NCBI GenBank assembly: GCA_035528415.1
Contig: DATKYQ010000025.1
Span: 79,922-143,921, forward strand
Direction of reading: 5' to 3'
From: DATKYQ01 sp035528415
GTDB lineage: Bacteria; Myxococcota; B64-G9
DNA: 64,000 nt
The number at the start of each line of letters is the position of its first letter. The stretch's first letter is position 1. Below are positions 55,628-63,814 of this stretch, piece by piece. The notes under the pieces were generated by a model, which was not told where the DNA came from, did no database searches, and was given only the letters and a program-made list of their open reading frames with translations. Both the position numbers and the translations under genes were made by a program.

Positions 55628-57492
55628 TGACGGCAGCCCGCCGCGCGCTACTCGTGTTTGTGTATCTTATACCGGCGATAGCCTCTTGGGCAGCCGAAGC
55701 GGCTGACGACGACGCTCTGATAGTCACCGCGGTCGGTGACGTCAATCTCGGCACCGCCTACCCCTCCACGGAGTTCCTGCCCCCGGACGACGGGGTCTCG
55801 CTGCTGCAGCCGGTGGCCAACCTGCTCACAGGCGACATCGTCTTCGGCAACCTGGAAGGTCCTTTGGCCGACGGAGGCACTACCGAGAAATGCTCTTCCC
55901 CGCGCGGCTGCTACGCCTTCCGCACCCCGACCTCCTACGTCAAAAACCTGCAAGCGGCGGGCTTCAACGTCTTGGGCATCGCCAACAACCACGCCATGGA
56001 TTTCGGCGAGGAGGGCAGGCTTTGCACCATCAAGACCCTGGATGCGGCCGGCATCGCCCACTCTGGCCCGGTCGGCGATCTGGCCGAGTTCGAAATAAAG
56101 GGCGCCAAGGTCGCGCTGTTGGCTTTCACCACGGCCGAGCATTCATACAACCTGCTCGATATCGACGCCGCCGCCAAGGCCGTGGCCGACGCGGACCGCT
56201 CGCACGACATAGTCATAGTCAGCTTCCACGGTGGAAGCGAGGGCAGCCGTGCCCAGCACGTCCCTTACGAGATGGAGCTCCTGGACACAGAGCCGCGCGG
56301 AGAACTGAGAAAATTCACCCACGCGGTGATCGACGCCGGAGCCGATCTCGTCCTGGGTCACGGGCCCCACGTGCTGCGCGGGCTCGAGGTCTACAAGCGC
56401 AGGCTGATTGCCTACAGCCTGGGCAACTTCTGCACCTACGCGCGCTTCAATCTCTCGGGCCCGCTTGGGCGGGCAGTGGTACTGAGCGTCGAGATTTCAA
56501 AAACGACCGGAGAGTTCCTGGGCGGCCGGCTGCGAGCCACCCGGCAAATCAAACCGGGCGGGGCTCGGCCCGATCCAGACGGCCGGGGCGTGGAACTCAT
56601 ACGAGAGTTGAGCCGGTCCGATTTTCGGCACAGCGCTCCCGGCTTCGCGGCCGGCGGGCGCCTGACCGCGCCCGAGGGAGACGGGGCCGGCCTTTTGGGC
56701 CTTACTGATCCCGAGCGGGCCGGCAGGTTACAGAAGCTGCTCGGCGATCTCAATGCCTCGGGCATCGAAGAGGCAAAGCTGCGCAAGTGGTTCGGCGACA
56801 GAAGAGTGCGCCTGCTTCCCGAGGTGATGCGGCGCTTCTCACGACCTGCTGAGAAACTGCCTTATCCAAGGTACAGAGCCATATTCGTAAACCCAAAAGT
56901 GCTGGCCGCCGGCAAGAAATTCCTCGCCGAGCGAAGTAAGCTTCTGGATTCGATCGAGAAGAAATATCGCGTCGACCGGGCGGTCTTGGCGGGCCTGATA
57001 GCCACCGAGACCCGCTTCGGAGCCCACCTCGGCGATTTTTCCACTTTCAACGCCCTGGTCACCGTGGTCTTCGACTACGACCGGCGTCGGCACTGGGGAC
57101 AAAAAGAGCTGCTGGCATTGCTGCGCGTGTTTCCGGACGATCCCCTGGCGGTCAAGGGCTCCTACGCCGGCGCGATCGGCCTGGTTCAGTTCATGCCGTC
57201 CAGCATCCAGGCCTACGGGGTTGACTTTGACAAGGACGGAAAAATCGATCTCGACAAATGGGAAGACGCGCTGGCTTCGGCGGCCAACTATCTGCATCGG
57301 CAAGGCTGGCAGCAGGGGAAACTCGTGCAGCGCGGCAAACCCAACTATCGCGCCATCTACAGCTACAACCCGGCTCGTAATTACGTCCGCGTGGTGGGCG
57401 AACTGGCCGCGGCCTTCGGCCTTTGTAAAAAAGACCACAAGAAAGGCCCGAAAGCTGCGCCCCAAAAAGAAAAAAGCAAGTCATCCAAGTGA
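55627..57492 (+). CDS. CapA-type metallophosphatase fused to an MltB-like lytic transglycosylase
   Basis: 621 residues with a signal peptide (about 1-23). Residues about 27-300 are a CapA/PGA-capsule family phosphoesterase (VTAVGDVNLGT, VFGNLEGPLA, GIANNHAMDFGEEG, VIVSFHGGSEG, LVLGHGPHVLRG, IAYSLGNF). Residues about 400-600 are an SLT_2/MltB domain with catalytic Glu461 in GLIATETRFGAHLG and GAIGLVQFMPSSIQAYGVD, matching MltB's AMGQPQFMPSS. A Lys-rich tail follows. CapA proteins act in poly-gamma-glutamate synthesis; MltB cuts peptidoglycan. One periplasmic chain with both is unusual to me. ATG 55627 overlaps the previous stop by one base. Confidence 0.88.
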   Translation: MTAARRALLVFVYLIPAIASWAAEAADDDALIVTAVGDVNLGTAYPSTEFLPPDDGVSLLQPVANLLTGDIVFGNLEGPLADGGTTEKCSSPRGCYAFRTPTSYVKNLQAAGFNVLGIANNHAMDFGEEGRLCTIKTLDAAGIAHSGPVGDLAEFEIKGAKVALLAFTTAEHSYNLLDIDAAAKAVADADRSHDIVIVSFHGGSEGSRAQHVPYEMELLDTEPRGELRKFTHAVIDAGADLVLGHGPHVLRGLEVYKRRLIAYSLGNFCTYARFNLSGPLGRAVVLSVEISKTTGEFLGGRLRATRQIKPGGARPDPDGRGVELIRELSRSDFRHSAPGFAAGGRLTAPEGDGAGLLGLTDPERAGRLQKLLGDLNASGIEEAKLRKWFGDRRVRLLPEVMRRFSRPAEKLPYPRYRAIFVNPKVLAAGKKFLAERSKLLDSIEKKYRVDRAVLAGLIATETRFGAHLGDFSTFNALVTVVFDYDRRRHWGQKELLALLRVFPDDPLAVKGSYAGAIGLVQFMPSSIQAYGVDFDKDGKIDLDKWEDALASAANYLHRQGWQQGKLVQRGKPNYRAIYSYNPARNYVRVVGELAAAFGLCKKDHKKGPKAAPQKEKSKSSK

Positions 57493-57602
57493 GTTGCCCC
57501 CTTTGAAGGAACAGTTTCTCCAAGTGTCCGGGCAGGTGTTTTACTTCCTGGGTATGTCGACTCTACTCAGCAGGGGTCTATATGGTTGACGGGAAGGAAA
57601 AC

Positions 57603-58220
57603 ATGCACGCTGATGCGATCACATACGAACGGTTTTCCGAAAAGCAGTCATTGAGCCGGCCGACAACGGCGGATGCTCTCGCTCGGCTCGCCGCCGACGA
57701 GGACGGCCGCCTGCTGAGGCTGGCCAGGAGACTGCTCGGCAACGAGGAAGATGCGCGGGATCTCATCCAGGACGCTCTGCTCAAGGCCCACTTGGCAATC
57801 GACGACTTTCGCGGAGAGGGCAGCTTGGCTGGTTGGGTCAGGCGAATAATCATCAACCAGGGTCTGAAAAAGCTACGGCGCCGCTCTTTGTCCCGCCGGG
57901 TGGCCGGCCTCTTGCGCCTGGGGCGAGATCGACAGCCCGGCTCGGCTTCACCAGAGCTAAAGGCGAGCCTGCGCGAGCAGGCCCGGCTTCTGCGCTCGAC
58001 CATGGATAAATTATCCGCCCGCCAGAGAACCATCTTCGCCCTGCGCTATCTCGAGCAGATGAAAATCGCGGAGATATCGGCGGCCACCGGGATCGGATCG
58101 GGCACGGTCAAGACCCATCTGGTCAGGGCCCTGCAACGGATTCGCGCGGCACCCACGGGCACGGCACACAACGCCGCGAGCCGAAATAGCACGCCGGAGG
58201 TGTCAAATGAACAAATGTGA
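57603..58220 (+). CDS. ECF-type RNA polymerase sigma factor
   Basis: 205 residues. Region 2 (RLARRLLGNEEDARDLIQDALLKAHLAIDDF, about 35-90, shown in parts: LGNEEDARDLIQDALLKA) and region 4 (LSARQRTIFALRYLEQMKI and AEISAATGIGSGTVKTHLVR). No region 1 or 3, as in ECF sigmas. ATG 57603 follows AAGGA by 5 bases; an in-frame ATG 57582 gives seven extra residues without a good ribosome site. It overlaps the anti-sigma gene by 14 bases. The 110-base gap upstream has GGAAC at about 57519, a possible ECF -35 for self-control, but I find no matching -10. With the Spy-like protein downstream, an envelope-stress regulon is likely. Confidence 0.9.
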   Translation: MHADAITYERFSEKQSLSRPTTADALARLAADEDGRLLRLARRLLGNEEDARDLIQDALLKAHLAIDDFRGEGSLAGWVRRIIINQGLKKLRRRSLSRRVAGLLRLGRDRQPGSASPELKASLREQARLLRSTMDKLSARQRTIFALRYLEQMKIAEISAATGIGSGTVKTHLVRALQRIRAAPTGTAHNAASRNSTPEVSNEQM

Positions 58221-58707
58221 CCAGATTCAGCGTAAGCTTGTGTCCGCGGAGGAACTGACTGTAAACGAACGGCGCCACCTGGACGACTGCCCCGACTGCG
58301 GCACATTTTTCGAAACTTATGTCTCGATCGAGTCGGCAGCCGCGGCCCACCGGCAGATCGACGAATCCCCGCTTCCCGCGAGCGCGGGCATGCGCCCTGT
58401 TTACCGCCGCTTGGTCTTAATGTCTTTGAGTCTGCTGGTGTGCCTGGCGGTCGTGGCCACCTTTGTGGCGCGACGCCTCGACTCACCCGACCGGGAGGCC
58501 GCGGGCCAGAGACTGCTCTTGTTGCTGGACGATGTGGGCGAGATCGCCGACGCGGAGGATTCCGGCGATATGCAACTCGACTCGGATTCGGCTCTTTTCG
58601 CGACGCAGGAACTTTTCGAGCAGCAGGAACAACAAGAAGAAGACAGGCTCGTTCTGCCGCCCGATTACGAATATCTCGAGGAAGCGCTTTCCAATAACTG
58701 GCTGTAA
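58207..58707 (+). CDS. Anti-sigma factor, zinc-binding (ZAS) membrane protein
   Basis: 166 residues. N-terminal ZAS motif HLDDCPDC (HX3CX2C, about 26-33) with Cys4 upstream; a membrane helix (about 72-90, VLMSLSLLVCLAVVATFVA); and an acidic periplasmic tail (LFEQQEQQEEDRLV). It should bind the ECF sigma on the cytoplasmic side and release it on a periplasmic cue. GGAGGTG precedes ATG 58207 at 5 bases, and the start lies inside the sigma gene, the usual coupled pair. Confidence 0.88.
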   Translation: MNKCDQIQRKLVSAEELTVNERRHLDDCPDCGTFFETYVSIESAAAAHRQIDESPLPASAGMRPVYRRLVLMSLSLLVCLAVVATFVARRLDSPDREAAGQRLLLLLDDVGEIADAEDSGDMQLDSDSALFATQELFEQQEQQEEDRLVLPPDYEYLEEALSNNWL

Positions 58708-58719
58708 AGGAGAAATGTC

Positions 58720-59214
58720 ATGAAAAGAATTTCCGTGATCATGTTGACGGCGATCGCCTTGTGCCTCGGCCCGGGCGTCGCCAGCGCCGGCAAGGGCCCG
58801 CCGGCGCTGAAAAAGAAGGTTTTGCGTGAAATCGGCCTGACCGACGCCCAGATCAAAAAGATCGACGACTTGACCTACAAGGCCGACCGGGAAAAACTGG
58901 ATGTCAAACACGATGTGCAAAAGGCCCGCCTCGACCTGCGGCACTTGATGGATTCCGACAAGCCCAGCAAGTCGGCTGTTTTCTCCCAGGTCGAGAAGAT
59001 CTCGGCGCTCGAACTCAAGCTGAAGAAGAACCGGGTCGGCTTGATGCTGGACGTGCGCGCCCTGCTGAAGCCCGAGCAGTGGGAAAAACTTCAGATGTTC
59101 CAGGCCCAGCGCCGCTTCAAGCGCCGCGAGCACCGCGAGCGCCGCATGCGGCGCCGCAAGGGCGGCGACGGGCCGGGCGATGGCCCGCATCCGGGCGGGC
59201 CCGGCGCTCCCTGA
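58720..59214 (+). CDS. Spy/CpxP-like periplasmic protein
   Basis: 164 residues: signal peptide (about 1-23, ALCLGPGVASAG), then a helical domain with IGLTDAQIKKIDDL near the start and LLKPEQWEKLQMFQAQRR near the end. These resemble the LTxxQ motifs of Spy, CpxP and CnrX-type proteins, periplasmic chaperones or metal/stress sensors. The C-terminus is an Arg-rich then Gly/Pro tail (RMRRRKGG, DGPHPGGPGAP). As third gene of the sigma/anti-sigma operon it may sense damage or help the anti-sigma factor, as CnrX does with CnrY (analogy). Confidence 0.82.
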   Translation: MKRISVIMLTAIALCLGPGVASAGKGPPALKKKVLREIGLTDAQIKKIDDLTYKADREKLDVKHDVQKARLDLRHLMDSDKPSKSAVFSQVEKISALELKLKKNRVGLMLDVRALLKPEQWEKLQMFQAQRRFKRREHRERRMRRRKGGDGPGDGPHPGGPGAP

Positions 59215-59217
59215 CGA

Positions 59218-59745
59218 TCACCAGTCGAATTCAAGCACCACCGAACGGAGGTCGAACTCGTCGTGGTTCGGCCTCCCTTCGCGATTTCCATCGTCCCCGC
59301 TTTGAAAAACCAGCTTGTTGTGTCGATGCAACATTCCCACAGATATCCACTTGGTGTATTCGACAACCTGATCCTCGCCCTTGCTGTATGTATTCAAATC
59401 CATCAGGAAGCGATCATTGAGTTCTATCTTGTCCCGGAAGCGGCCCATTTTGTAGTCCTCACTCAATGCCCCCGGCACTCCAGAATAGCGCATTTTCAGC
59501 CGCGCCCTGCGCGGCGGCCGGGGCAGGTCGAACTCGAAGACCGCCTCGGTATTGAACGGTTCGTGTTCGTCCTGCAGGCCGAGCGGCTCGGCCACCAAGA
59601 CAATTCTGGCGGGTCCCGGCGGGGGCGGGTGCGGTCTTTCGGCGGCAGCCGGCCGGACATTCTCATTTTGCCCCCCCGAGCAAGCCGCGATACAGGCCAG
59701 ACACGCAAGGGAAATTGTCTTGATTGTTCTCATTGCGGTAATCAT
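59218..59745 (-). CDS. Predicted lipoprotein of unknown function
   Basis: 175 residues from ATG 59745, which has AAAGGAG at 8 bases. The lipoprotein signal ends in CLACIAAC, giving a lipid-modified Cys at about 24, followed by a Pro/Ala-rich linker and a beta-rich domain (NTEAVFEFDLPRPPRR, LKMRYSGVPGALSED, NDRFLMDLNTYSKG, LRSVVLEFDW). No family recognised. It converges with the Spy-like gene (3 bases between stops) and is probably co-transcribed with the Cys-rich lipoprotein gene 23 bases upstream. Confidence 0.7.
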   Translation of the reverse strand: MITAMRTIKTISLACLACIAACSGGQNENVRPAAAERPHPPPPGPARIVLVAEPLGLQDEHEPFNTEAVFEFDLPRPPRRARLKMRYSGVPGALSEDYKMGRFRDKIELNDRFLMDLNTYSKGEDQVVEYTKWISVGMLHRHNKLVFQSGDDGNREGRPNHDEFDLRSVVLEFDW

Positions 59746-59768
59746 CGTCTCGACTCCTTTGGATAATT

Positions 59769-60131
59769 TCAATCCGGAAAACAGACCTTGATTTCGGAAA
59801 TGCTGGTCTGGGTGCAGGCATAGCCTTCCCGGCAGGCGGGCAATACATCGCCGCAGTCGGACAGGCAAAAGCTTCCCATGTCCCCCGCGGATTTCGACTT
59901 TATATTCACGCAAGACGAACCGCTGAGGCAGGCGATGCCGGCAGGCGCGCAGTCGAGGCTGCACAGGCCGGCCGGAAACTCGCTGAAGCATTCGAGGCCC
60001 GACCCGCAGTCCGCCGTATCCCGGCAGCAGGATCCAATCTCGCCGTCCATGTCGCGGCAGGTGGGCAAACCACAGGCCATGCAGCTTACCAAAAGCACGG
60101 CAGCAGCCGACAGGGATAAAAATCTTGCCAT
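59769..60131 (-). CDS. Cys-rich predicted lipoprotein
   Basis: 120 residues. The signal sequence LSAAAVLLVSCMAC ends in two candidate lipobox Cys. About 14 cysteines follow in patterns like CCRDTADCGSGLEC, LCSLDCAPAG and ACREGYAC, suggesting a disulfide-rich exported domain, as in many myxobacterial 'CGSGLxC' proteins (SxCxxDxxCGSG-type repeats). ATG 60131 is chosen so that the signal peptide starts at once; an ATG six codons upstream is also possible, and neither has a clear Shine-Dalgarno. Function unknown. Confidence 0.7.
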   Translation of the reverse strand: MARFLSLSAAAVLLVSCMACGLPTCRDMDGEIGSCCRDTADCGSGLECFSEFPAGLCSLDCAPAGIACLSGSSCVNIKSKSAGDMGSFCLSDCGDVLPACREGYACTQTSISEIKVCFPD

Positions 60132-60201
60132 GACGCCAATACGCAGCATACAATCCGCCAAGTTGGCGCATTCTAACACATCGATGCTCAAGGGGTGAAA
60201 T

Positions 60202-60789
60202 ATGTCAGCCGAGTCCGAGCAGGTAGATGCGAAACGAGTTCGACGGCGCACCTTTCTCATCGATCGCACATTCCAGCTCAAGTATACGTTTATCATCGTC
60301 CTGGTGGGAGTGATAGTTTCGGCCTTGCTTGGTTTTTTCGTCTACCGGACAAGCCTGGTAAACAGCGAGCTTATCGGGATGGACTCGGACATGAAGTCGC
60401 TGGTCCATCAGTCCGACACCCAGGTGTTGTTCTACCTGGTTGGTTTCGTGGTGCTCATGGCGCTGGCCCTCTTCATCTGGGGCATATTCATCACTCACCG
60501 TGTAGCCGGTCCTATTTTCATCATTTCGCGCTACCTGGGCCAAATTCGCGACGGCCAGGTTCCCGAACCGCGTCCCCTGCGCAAGGGCGACGAACTGAAG
60601 GATTTCTTCGACGTCTTTTCCGGGATGCTGTCTTCACTGAAACAGCGCAACGCCGAAGAAGCAGAGTTGCTCATAAAGCTCGCGGGCCAGATAAAGGAAT
60701 CCGGCGGCGAGAAGGCCGCCTCCGCGGCCCAGTCCCTGGAGGAGTTGGCCACGGCCAAGAAGTCCTGGGGAAACCCGACAGAAAAATAG
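60202..60789 (+). CDS. Membrane HAMP-like protein without an output domain
   Basis: 195 residues. A basic N-terminus is followed by membrane helix 1 (about 28-50, FIIVLVGVIVSALLGFFVY), a 25-residue periplasmic loop, helix 2 (about 77-97, FYLVGFVVLMALALFIWGIF) and a HAMP-type linker (THRVAGPIFIISRYLGQI onward, with the HRVAGP hinge). It ends in a short helical tail with no kinase, chemoreceptor or cyclase part. Such orphan HAMP proteins recur in Myxococcota-like genomes. It faces the degenerate REC-GGDEF gene, whose stop lies 5 bases away. AGGGGTGA precedes ATG 60202. Confidence 0.8.
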   Translation: MSAESEQVDAKRVRRRTFLIDRTFQLKYTFIIVLVGVIVSALLGFFVYRTSLVNSELIGMDSDMKSLVHQSDTQVLFYLVGFVVLMALALFIWGIFITHRVAGPIFIISRYLGQIRDGQVPEPRPLRKGDELKDFFDVFSGMLSSLKQRNAEEAELLIKLAGQIKESGGEKAASAAQSLEELATAKKSWGNPTEK

Positions 60790-60794
60790 CAACC

Positions 60795-61808
60795 TCAGAC
60801 GAAGAACGTTCGCGGACCCAGCTTGCCGCCGGGAATTTCGTCCTGTGCCTGGCCTGGTTGCCGCGTCGGGCGACAGACAACCACCAGATCGCCGCCCTTG
60901 ATGGCGGCCTCTTCCAACCCGCGCATCGCCTGTTGCACAATTTTGCCGAAGCTCGTCTCCTCGCCCCCGGCCGTCGAGGCCACCGCCACCGAAACGGACA
61001 GCGCCAGTTGAGTCAGGCTGCTGGGCGGCTTGATCTTCTTGACGTGCTCGCGGATGCGATCGGCCACCACCACGGCGCCTTCGATCGGCGTGTGCGGCAT
61101 GACAACCAGGATCTTCTGCTCGGCGAACAGGACGGGTATATCGATGTCCCTGATGTCACGCACCAGCGTCTTGTGCAACAGGGCAAAGAGGTTTTTCCTC
61201 TGCTCGGCGCTCAGCCAGCCAGCCATTTCACCGTAGTTGTCTATAGACAGCAATAGAAGAGCCAGCGGAAACCCGTAGCGCCTGGCCTTTTTGACCTCCA
61301 TGACGATGACCTGCTTGAACAGGTCGAATCTGTAGAGCCGCACCTCGGGGTCGGGACGCTGCATTTCTTCAAATGATTTCTTGAGTTGCGAGTTCTCATG
61401 CTCAAGTCGCCTGAGGCGCTCATGGGACTCGGCCCTGGAAATCAACAAGCCAACCACGCTGCCGACCTGTGCTAAGGAAAGCGGCCGGATCATGACGGCA
61501 TCCGCTCCCGTCGCAACCCGCTCAGCCTCACTGTCGGCATTCGCCTCCACCAACAACAGAAAGGGGAGTCGGACATTCACGAATTCCTGCACATAGCTGC
61601 ACAGCTCTTTTGCACTGTGTGCAGGAATCTCGGTGGCGCACATGACCAGGTCGAACCCGCCTGCTTCAATGGCCCGCAGGGCCTGGGCGCCGTCCGAGAC
61701 CGGCAGCACATCGGCCCCCAGATCGCGCAACAATGACAGCCCCGCCCGGCGGTGCTCATCATCTGGTTCCGCTAAAAGAATCTTCTTATCCCGGATGCCG
61801 CCGGCCAT
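60795..61808 (-). CDS. Degenerate REC-GGDEF-like protein, probably not a cyclase
   Basis: 337 residues. Residues about 8-125 have receiver form (KILLAEPDDEHRRAG), but where the phosphoacceptor Asp should be the sequence is FDLVMCATEIPA, and the K-P Lys is Arg (MIRPLS). After a coiled coil, residues about 160-320 follow the GGDEF fold (RYGFPLALLLLSIDNYGEM, then PVLFAEQKILVVMPHT), with FAEQK in place of GGDEF. Phosphorylation and c-di-GMP synthesis are therefore both unlikely, so it may be a scaffold or ligand sensor. ATG 61808 lacks a Shine-Dalgarno; TAGGCT ends 6 bases before it, a weak leaderless candidate. Confidence 0.78.
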   Translation of the reverse strand: MAGGIRDKKILLAEPDDEHRRAGLSLLRDLGADVLPVSDGAQALRAIEAGGFDLVMCATEIPAHSAKELCSYVQEFVNVRLPFLLLVEANADSEAERVATGADAVMIRPLSLAQVGSVVGLLISRAESHERLRRLEHENSQLKKSFEEMQRPDPEVRLYRFDLFKQVIVMEVKKARRYGFPLALLLLSIDNYGEMAGWLSAEQRKNLFALLHKTLVRDIRDIDIPVLFAEQKILVVMPHTPIEGAVVVADRIREHVKKIKPPSSLTQLALSVSVAVASTAGGEETSFGKIVQQAMRGLEEAAIKGGDLVVVCRPTRQPGQAQDEIPGGKLGPRTFFV

Positions 61809-61859
61809 TTCCGAAGCCTAACACACCCGGCGTCTCGATTGCCACCGGCAAGCTGGAAC

Positions 61860-61888
61860 TTGTCGATCAGCAGCGGGAATGATAGAGT
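61860..61888 (+). promoter_or_regulatory. Promoter of the DUF362 gene
   Basis: TTGTCG (61860-61865), a 17-base spacer, TAGAGT (61883-61888). The transcript would start near 61895, leaving room for AGAGGTG (61904-61910) before the proposed ATC start at 61915. Confidence 0.5.
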
Positions 61889-61914
61889 AGCGCGCAACTG
61901 AAAAGAGGTGCTTC

Positions 61915-62850
61915 ATCGCCAAACACGAGATAGATCGCAGGGATTTTATGAAATCGGCGGCCCTGGCTTCGGCGGCGGTAGCGATCGGCGGAGGGGAACG
62001 GGTCATGGGCATAGGCAAGCGCCCGTTGCTCGTCAAGATATCGGGAGCTGGTGTGCCCGGCAACATACCCGCCGCGGTTTCCAAGGTGCTTGAGCCTCTC
62101 GGCGGCATGCAGGCTTTCATAAAGAAGGGCCAGCGCGTGCTGCTCAAACCCAACATGGGCTTCCCCGCCCCTCCCGCGCAACGCGCCACTACATCGCCGG
62201 CGCTCGTTGCCGCCGTGGCCAAAATGGCGCTGGATTGCGGCGCCGGGCGGGTGATGGTGATCGACAACCCCACCCGGCGGCCCGAGGCCTGCATGCGCAC
62301 GATCGGCATCAAGGAGGCCCTGGCGGGTTTGGATGTCTACCTGTTGCTGCCCACCGATGACAAGTTCTACAAGCAGACCTCCATACCGCGGGGCAAGTCG
62401 CTCAAGAGAACAAAGATCATGAAAGAGGCTCTTGAATGCGACGTCCATATCGCCTTGCCGATCGCCAAGAGTCACAACGCCGCCGGTTTCTCCGGCACTC
62501 TCAAGGGAATGATGGGCCTGATTCTCGATCGCGAGAGTTTCCACTCGCTATACGATCTGAACCAGGCGGTGGCGGATCTCAACACCGTGCTCAAGCCCGA
62601 GTTGGTCATCATGGACGGACTCGAGGTGATGAGCACCGACGGGCCGGCGGGTCCGGGCGACCTGGTCATCTGCAACACGCTTTTGGCCGGGACCGATGCG
62701 CTGGCGCTGGACGCGGCCGGTGTTCGCCTGGCACCTCTGTACGGACGCAAGATAAAACCGAGCCAGATCAAGCACCTGAAAATCGCACAAGCCATGGGTC
62801 TGGGCATGCTCGAGCCGCCCGCCGAACTGGTTGTTGAATTGAAGATGTAG
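61915..62850 (+). CDS. Tat-exported DUF362 protein, probable ATC start
   Basis: 311 residues if begun at ATC 61915. DUF362 family: VLLKPNMGFP, SPALVAAVAKMALDCGA, IAKSHNAAGFSGTLKGMMGLI and GTDALALDAAGV. The nominal ATG 61948 cuts into a twin-arginine signal: the codons before it read IAKHEIDRRDF and join MKSAALASAAVAIGGG, giving a textbook Tat peptide with RRDFMK. No ATG, GTG or TTG occurs in frame upstream before the TAG at 61888. ATC 61915 is preceded by AGAGGTG at 4 bases. Either AUC is used as start or an ATG was lost (mutation or base error). DUF362 proteins are iron-sulfur-associated and of unsettled role; no Cys ligand motif is seen in this one. The neighbour at 62883 is probably its partner. 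Confidence 0.82.
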   Translation: MAKHEIDRRDFMKSAALASAAVAIGGGERVMGIGKRPLLVKISGAGVPGNIPAAVSKVLEPLGGMQAFIKKGQRVLLKPNMGFPAPPAQRATTSPALVAAVAKMALDCGAGRVMVIDNPTRRPEACMRTIGIKEALAGLDVYLLLPTDDKFYKQTSIPRGKSLKRTKIMKEALECDVHIALPIAKSHNAAGFSGTLKGMMGLILDRESFHSLYDLNQAVADLNTVLKPELVIMDGLEVMSTDGPAGPGDLVICNTLLAGTDALALDAAGVRLAPLYGRKIKPSQIKHLKIAQAMGLGMLEPPAELVVELKM

Positions 62851-62882
62851 GTATCAGGTCGACAGTAGAAAAGGGGCTACTA

Positions 62883-63770
62883 ATGCGACCCATAAGCGTT
62901 TTTCTGTTAATCTCCTTCCTGGCGATACCCGCCGGCGCCGGCGGCCAAGCTAATAAGCTATTCGCCTATCTGCCGGCCGAACTCGTCACCGGCGTGACTG
63001 CCTGCGGCAAGCCCGAACACTTCATCGGGAAGAAGCTTTTCGACTACATGGACGGCGGCGCCGAGTTGTACCTGGCCTATGGTTTTTCCGATATCGGCGT
63101 GCGCAACTACTCGCAGGCGGCGGTCAAGCTGACCGTCGAGATCTATCGCCTGGGAAGCCCAGCGGACGCTTTCGGGGCTTTTTCCCACCGCTCAAAGGGC
63201 AAGGCGGTCGAGATCGGTATACCGGCCGTCCTGGCCAACGGCATGCTGAGTTTCTTCAAGGGCCGACTCTACGTGCGCCTGGTGGCCAAAAGCGACCCCA
63301 CGGGCGCGGCCGAGGTGCTCGTCGCCGCGGGCAAGAGCCTGGCGGCAAAGCTACCCGGCAAGAGCGAGCCGCCCGCCGACATCGCACATCTTCCAGCCGG
63401 AGCCGTAGGAGGCTCGTTGCGCTACCTGCCAAATCCACAGACGGCCCGAACGGTCTGGTTCGACGGCGAGGGAGACATACTGCTTTCAAGAGATGCCCGT
63501 GCGGTTACAGCTTTCTATGCCGCAGGCGACAACGACATCCAGCTCACGCGGGTGATTTACCCAACGCCGCAAGCCGCGCAGGCGGCCTGTCAGGCATTGG
63601 TAAAAAAGCTCGAGATGAATGCAGTGAACGATTCTCACGCCTGCGACGCCGGGGGCAAGACCTCCGACGACGTCTATGCGGCCATGGCCGTCGAGGGTGG
63701 CGTTCTGCGTCTGTCCAGCGGCTGCGGCGATCTGAAAACCGCTCGCGCCTGGATGGCCAAAATTAAGTAG
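62883..63770 (+). CDS. Exported DUF6599-like protein
   Basis: 295 residues with a signal peptide (about 1-20, VFLLISFLAIPAGAGG). The body contains KKLFDYMDGGAELYLAYGF, LTVEIYRLGSPADAFGAFSH, VRLVAKSD and VWFDGEGDILLSRD, which I associate with a family of exported proteins found beside DUF362 genes; its biochemical role is not known. Four Cys in the C-terminal half (including CDAGGK and SGCGD) could form disulfides. It starts 32 bases after the DUF362 stop, with AAGGGG upstream, so the two are an operon. Confidence 0.7.
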   Translation: MRPISVFLLISFLAIPAGAGGQANKLFAYLPAELVTGVTACGKPEHFIGKKLFDYMDGGAELYLAYGFSDIGVRNYSQAAVKLTVEIYRLGSPADAFGAFSHRSKGKAVEIGIPAVLANGMLSFFKGRLYVRLVAKSDPTGAAEVLVAAGKSLAAKLPGKSEPPADIAHLPAGAVGGSLRYLPNPQTARTVWFDGEGDILLSRDARAVTAFYAAGDNDIQLTRVIYPTPQAAQAACQALVKKLEMNAVNDSHACDAGGKTSDDVYAAMAVEGGVLRLSSGCGDLKTARAWMAKIK

Positions 63771-63814
63771 CCCTTGGGCATGAACCCTGAACTCCCACCC
63801 CATTAAATAGAAGT

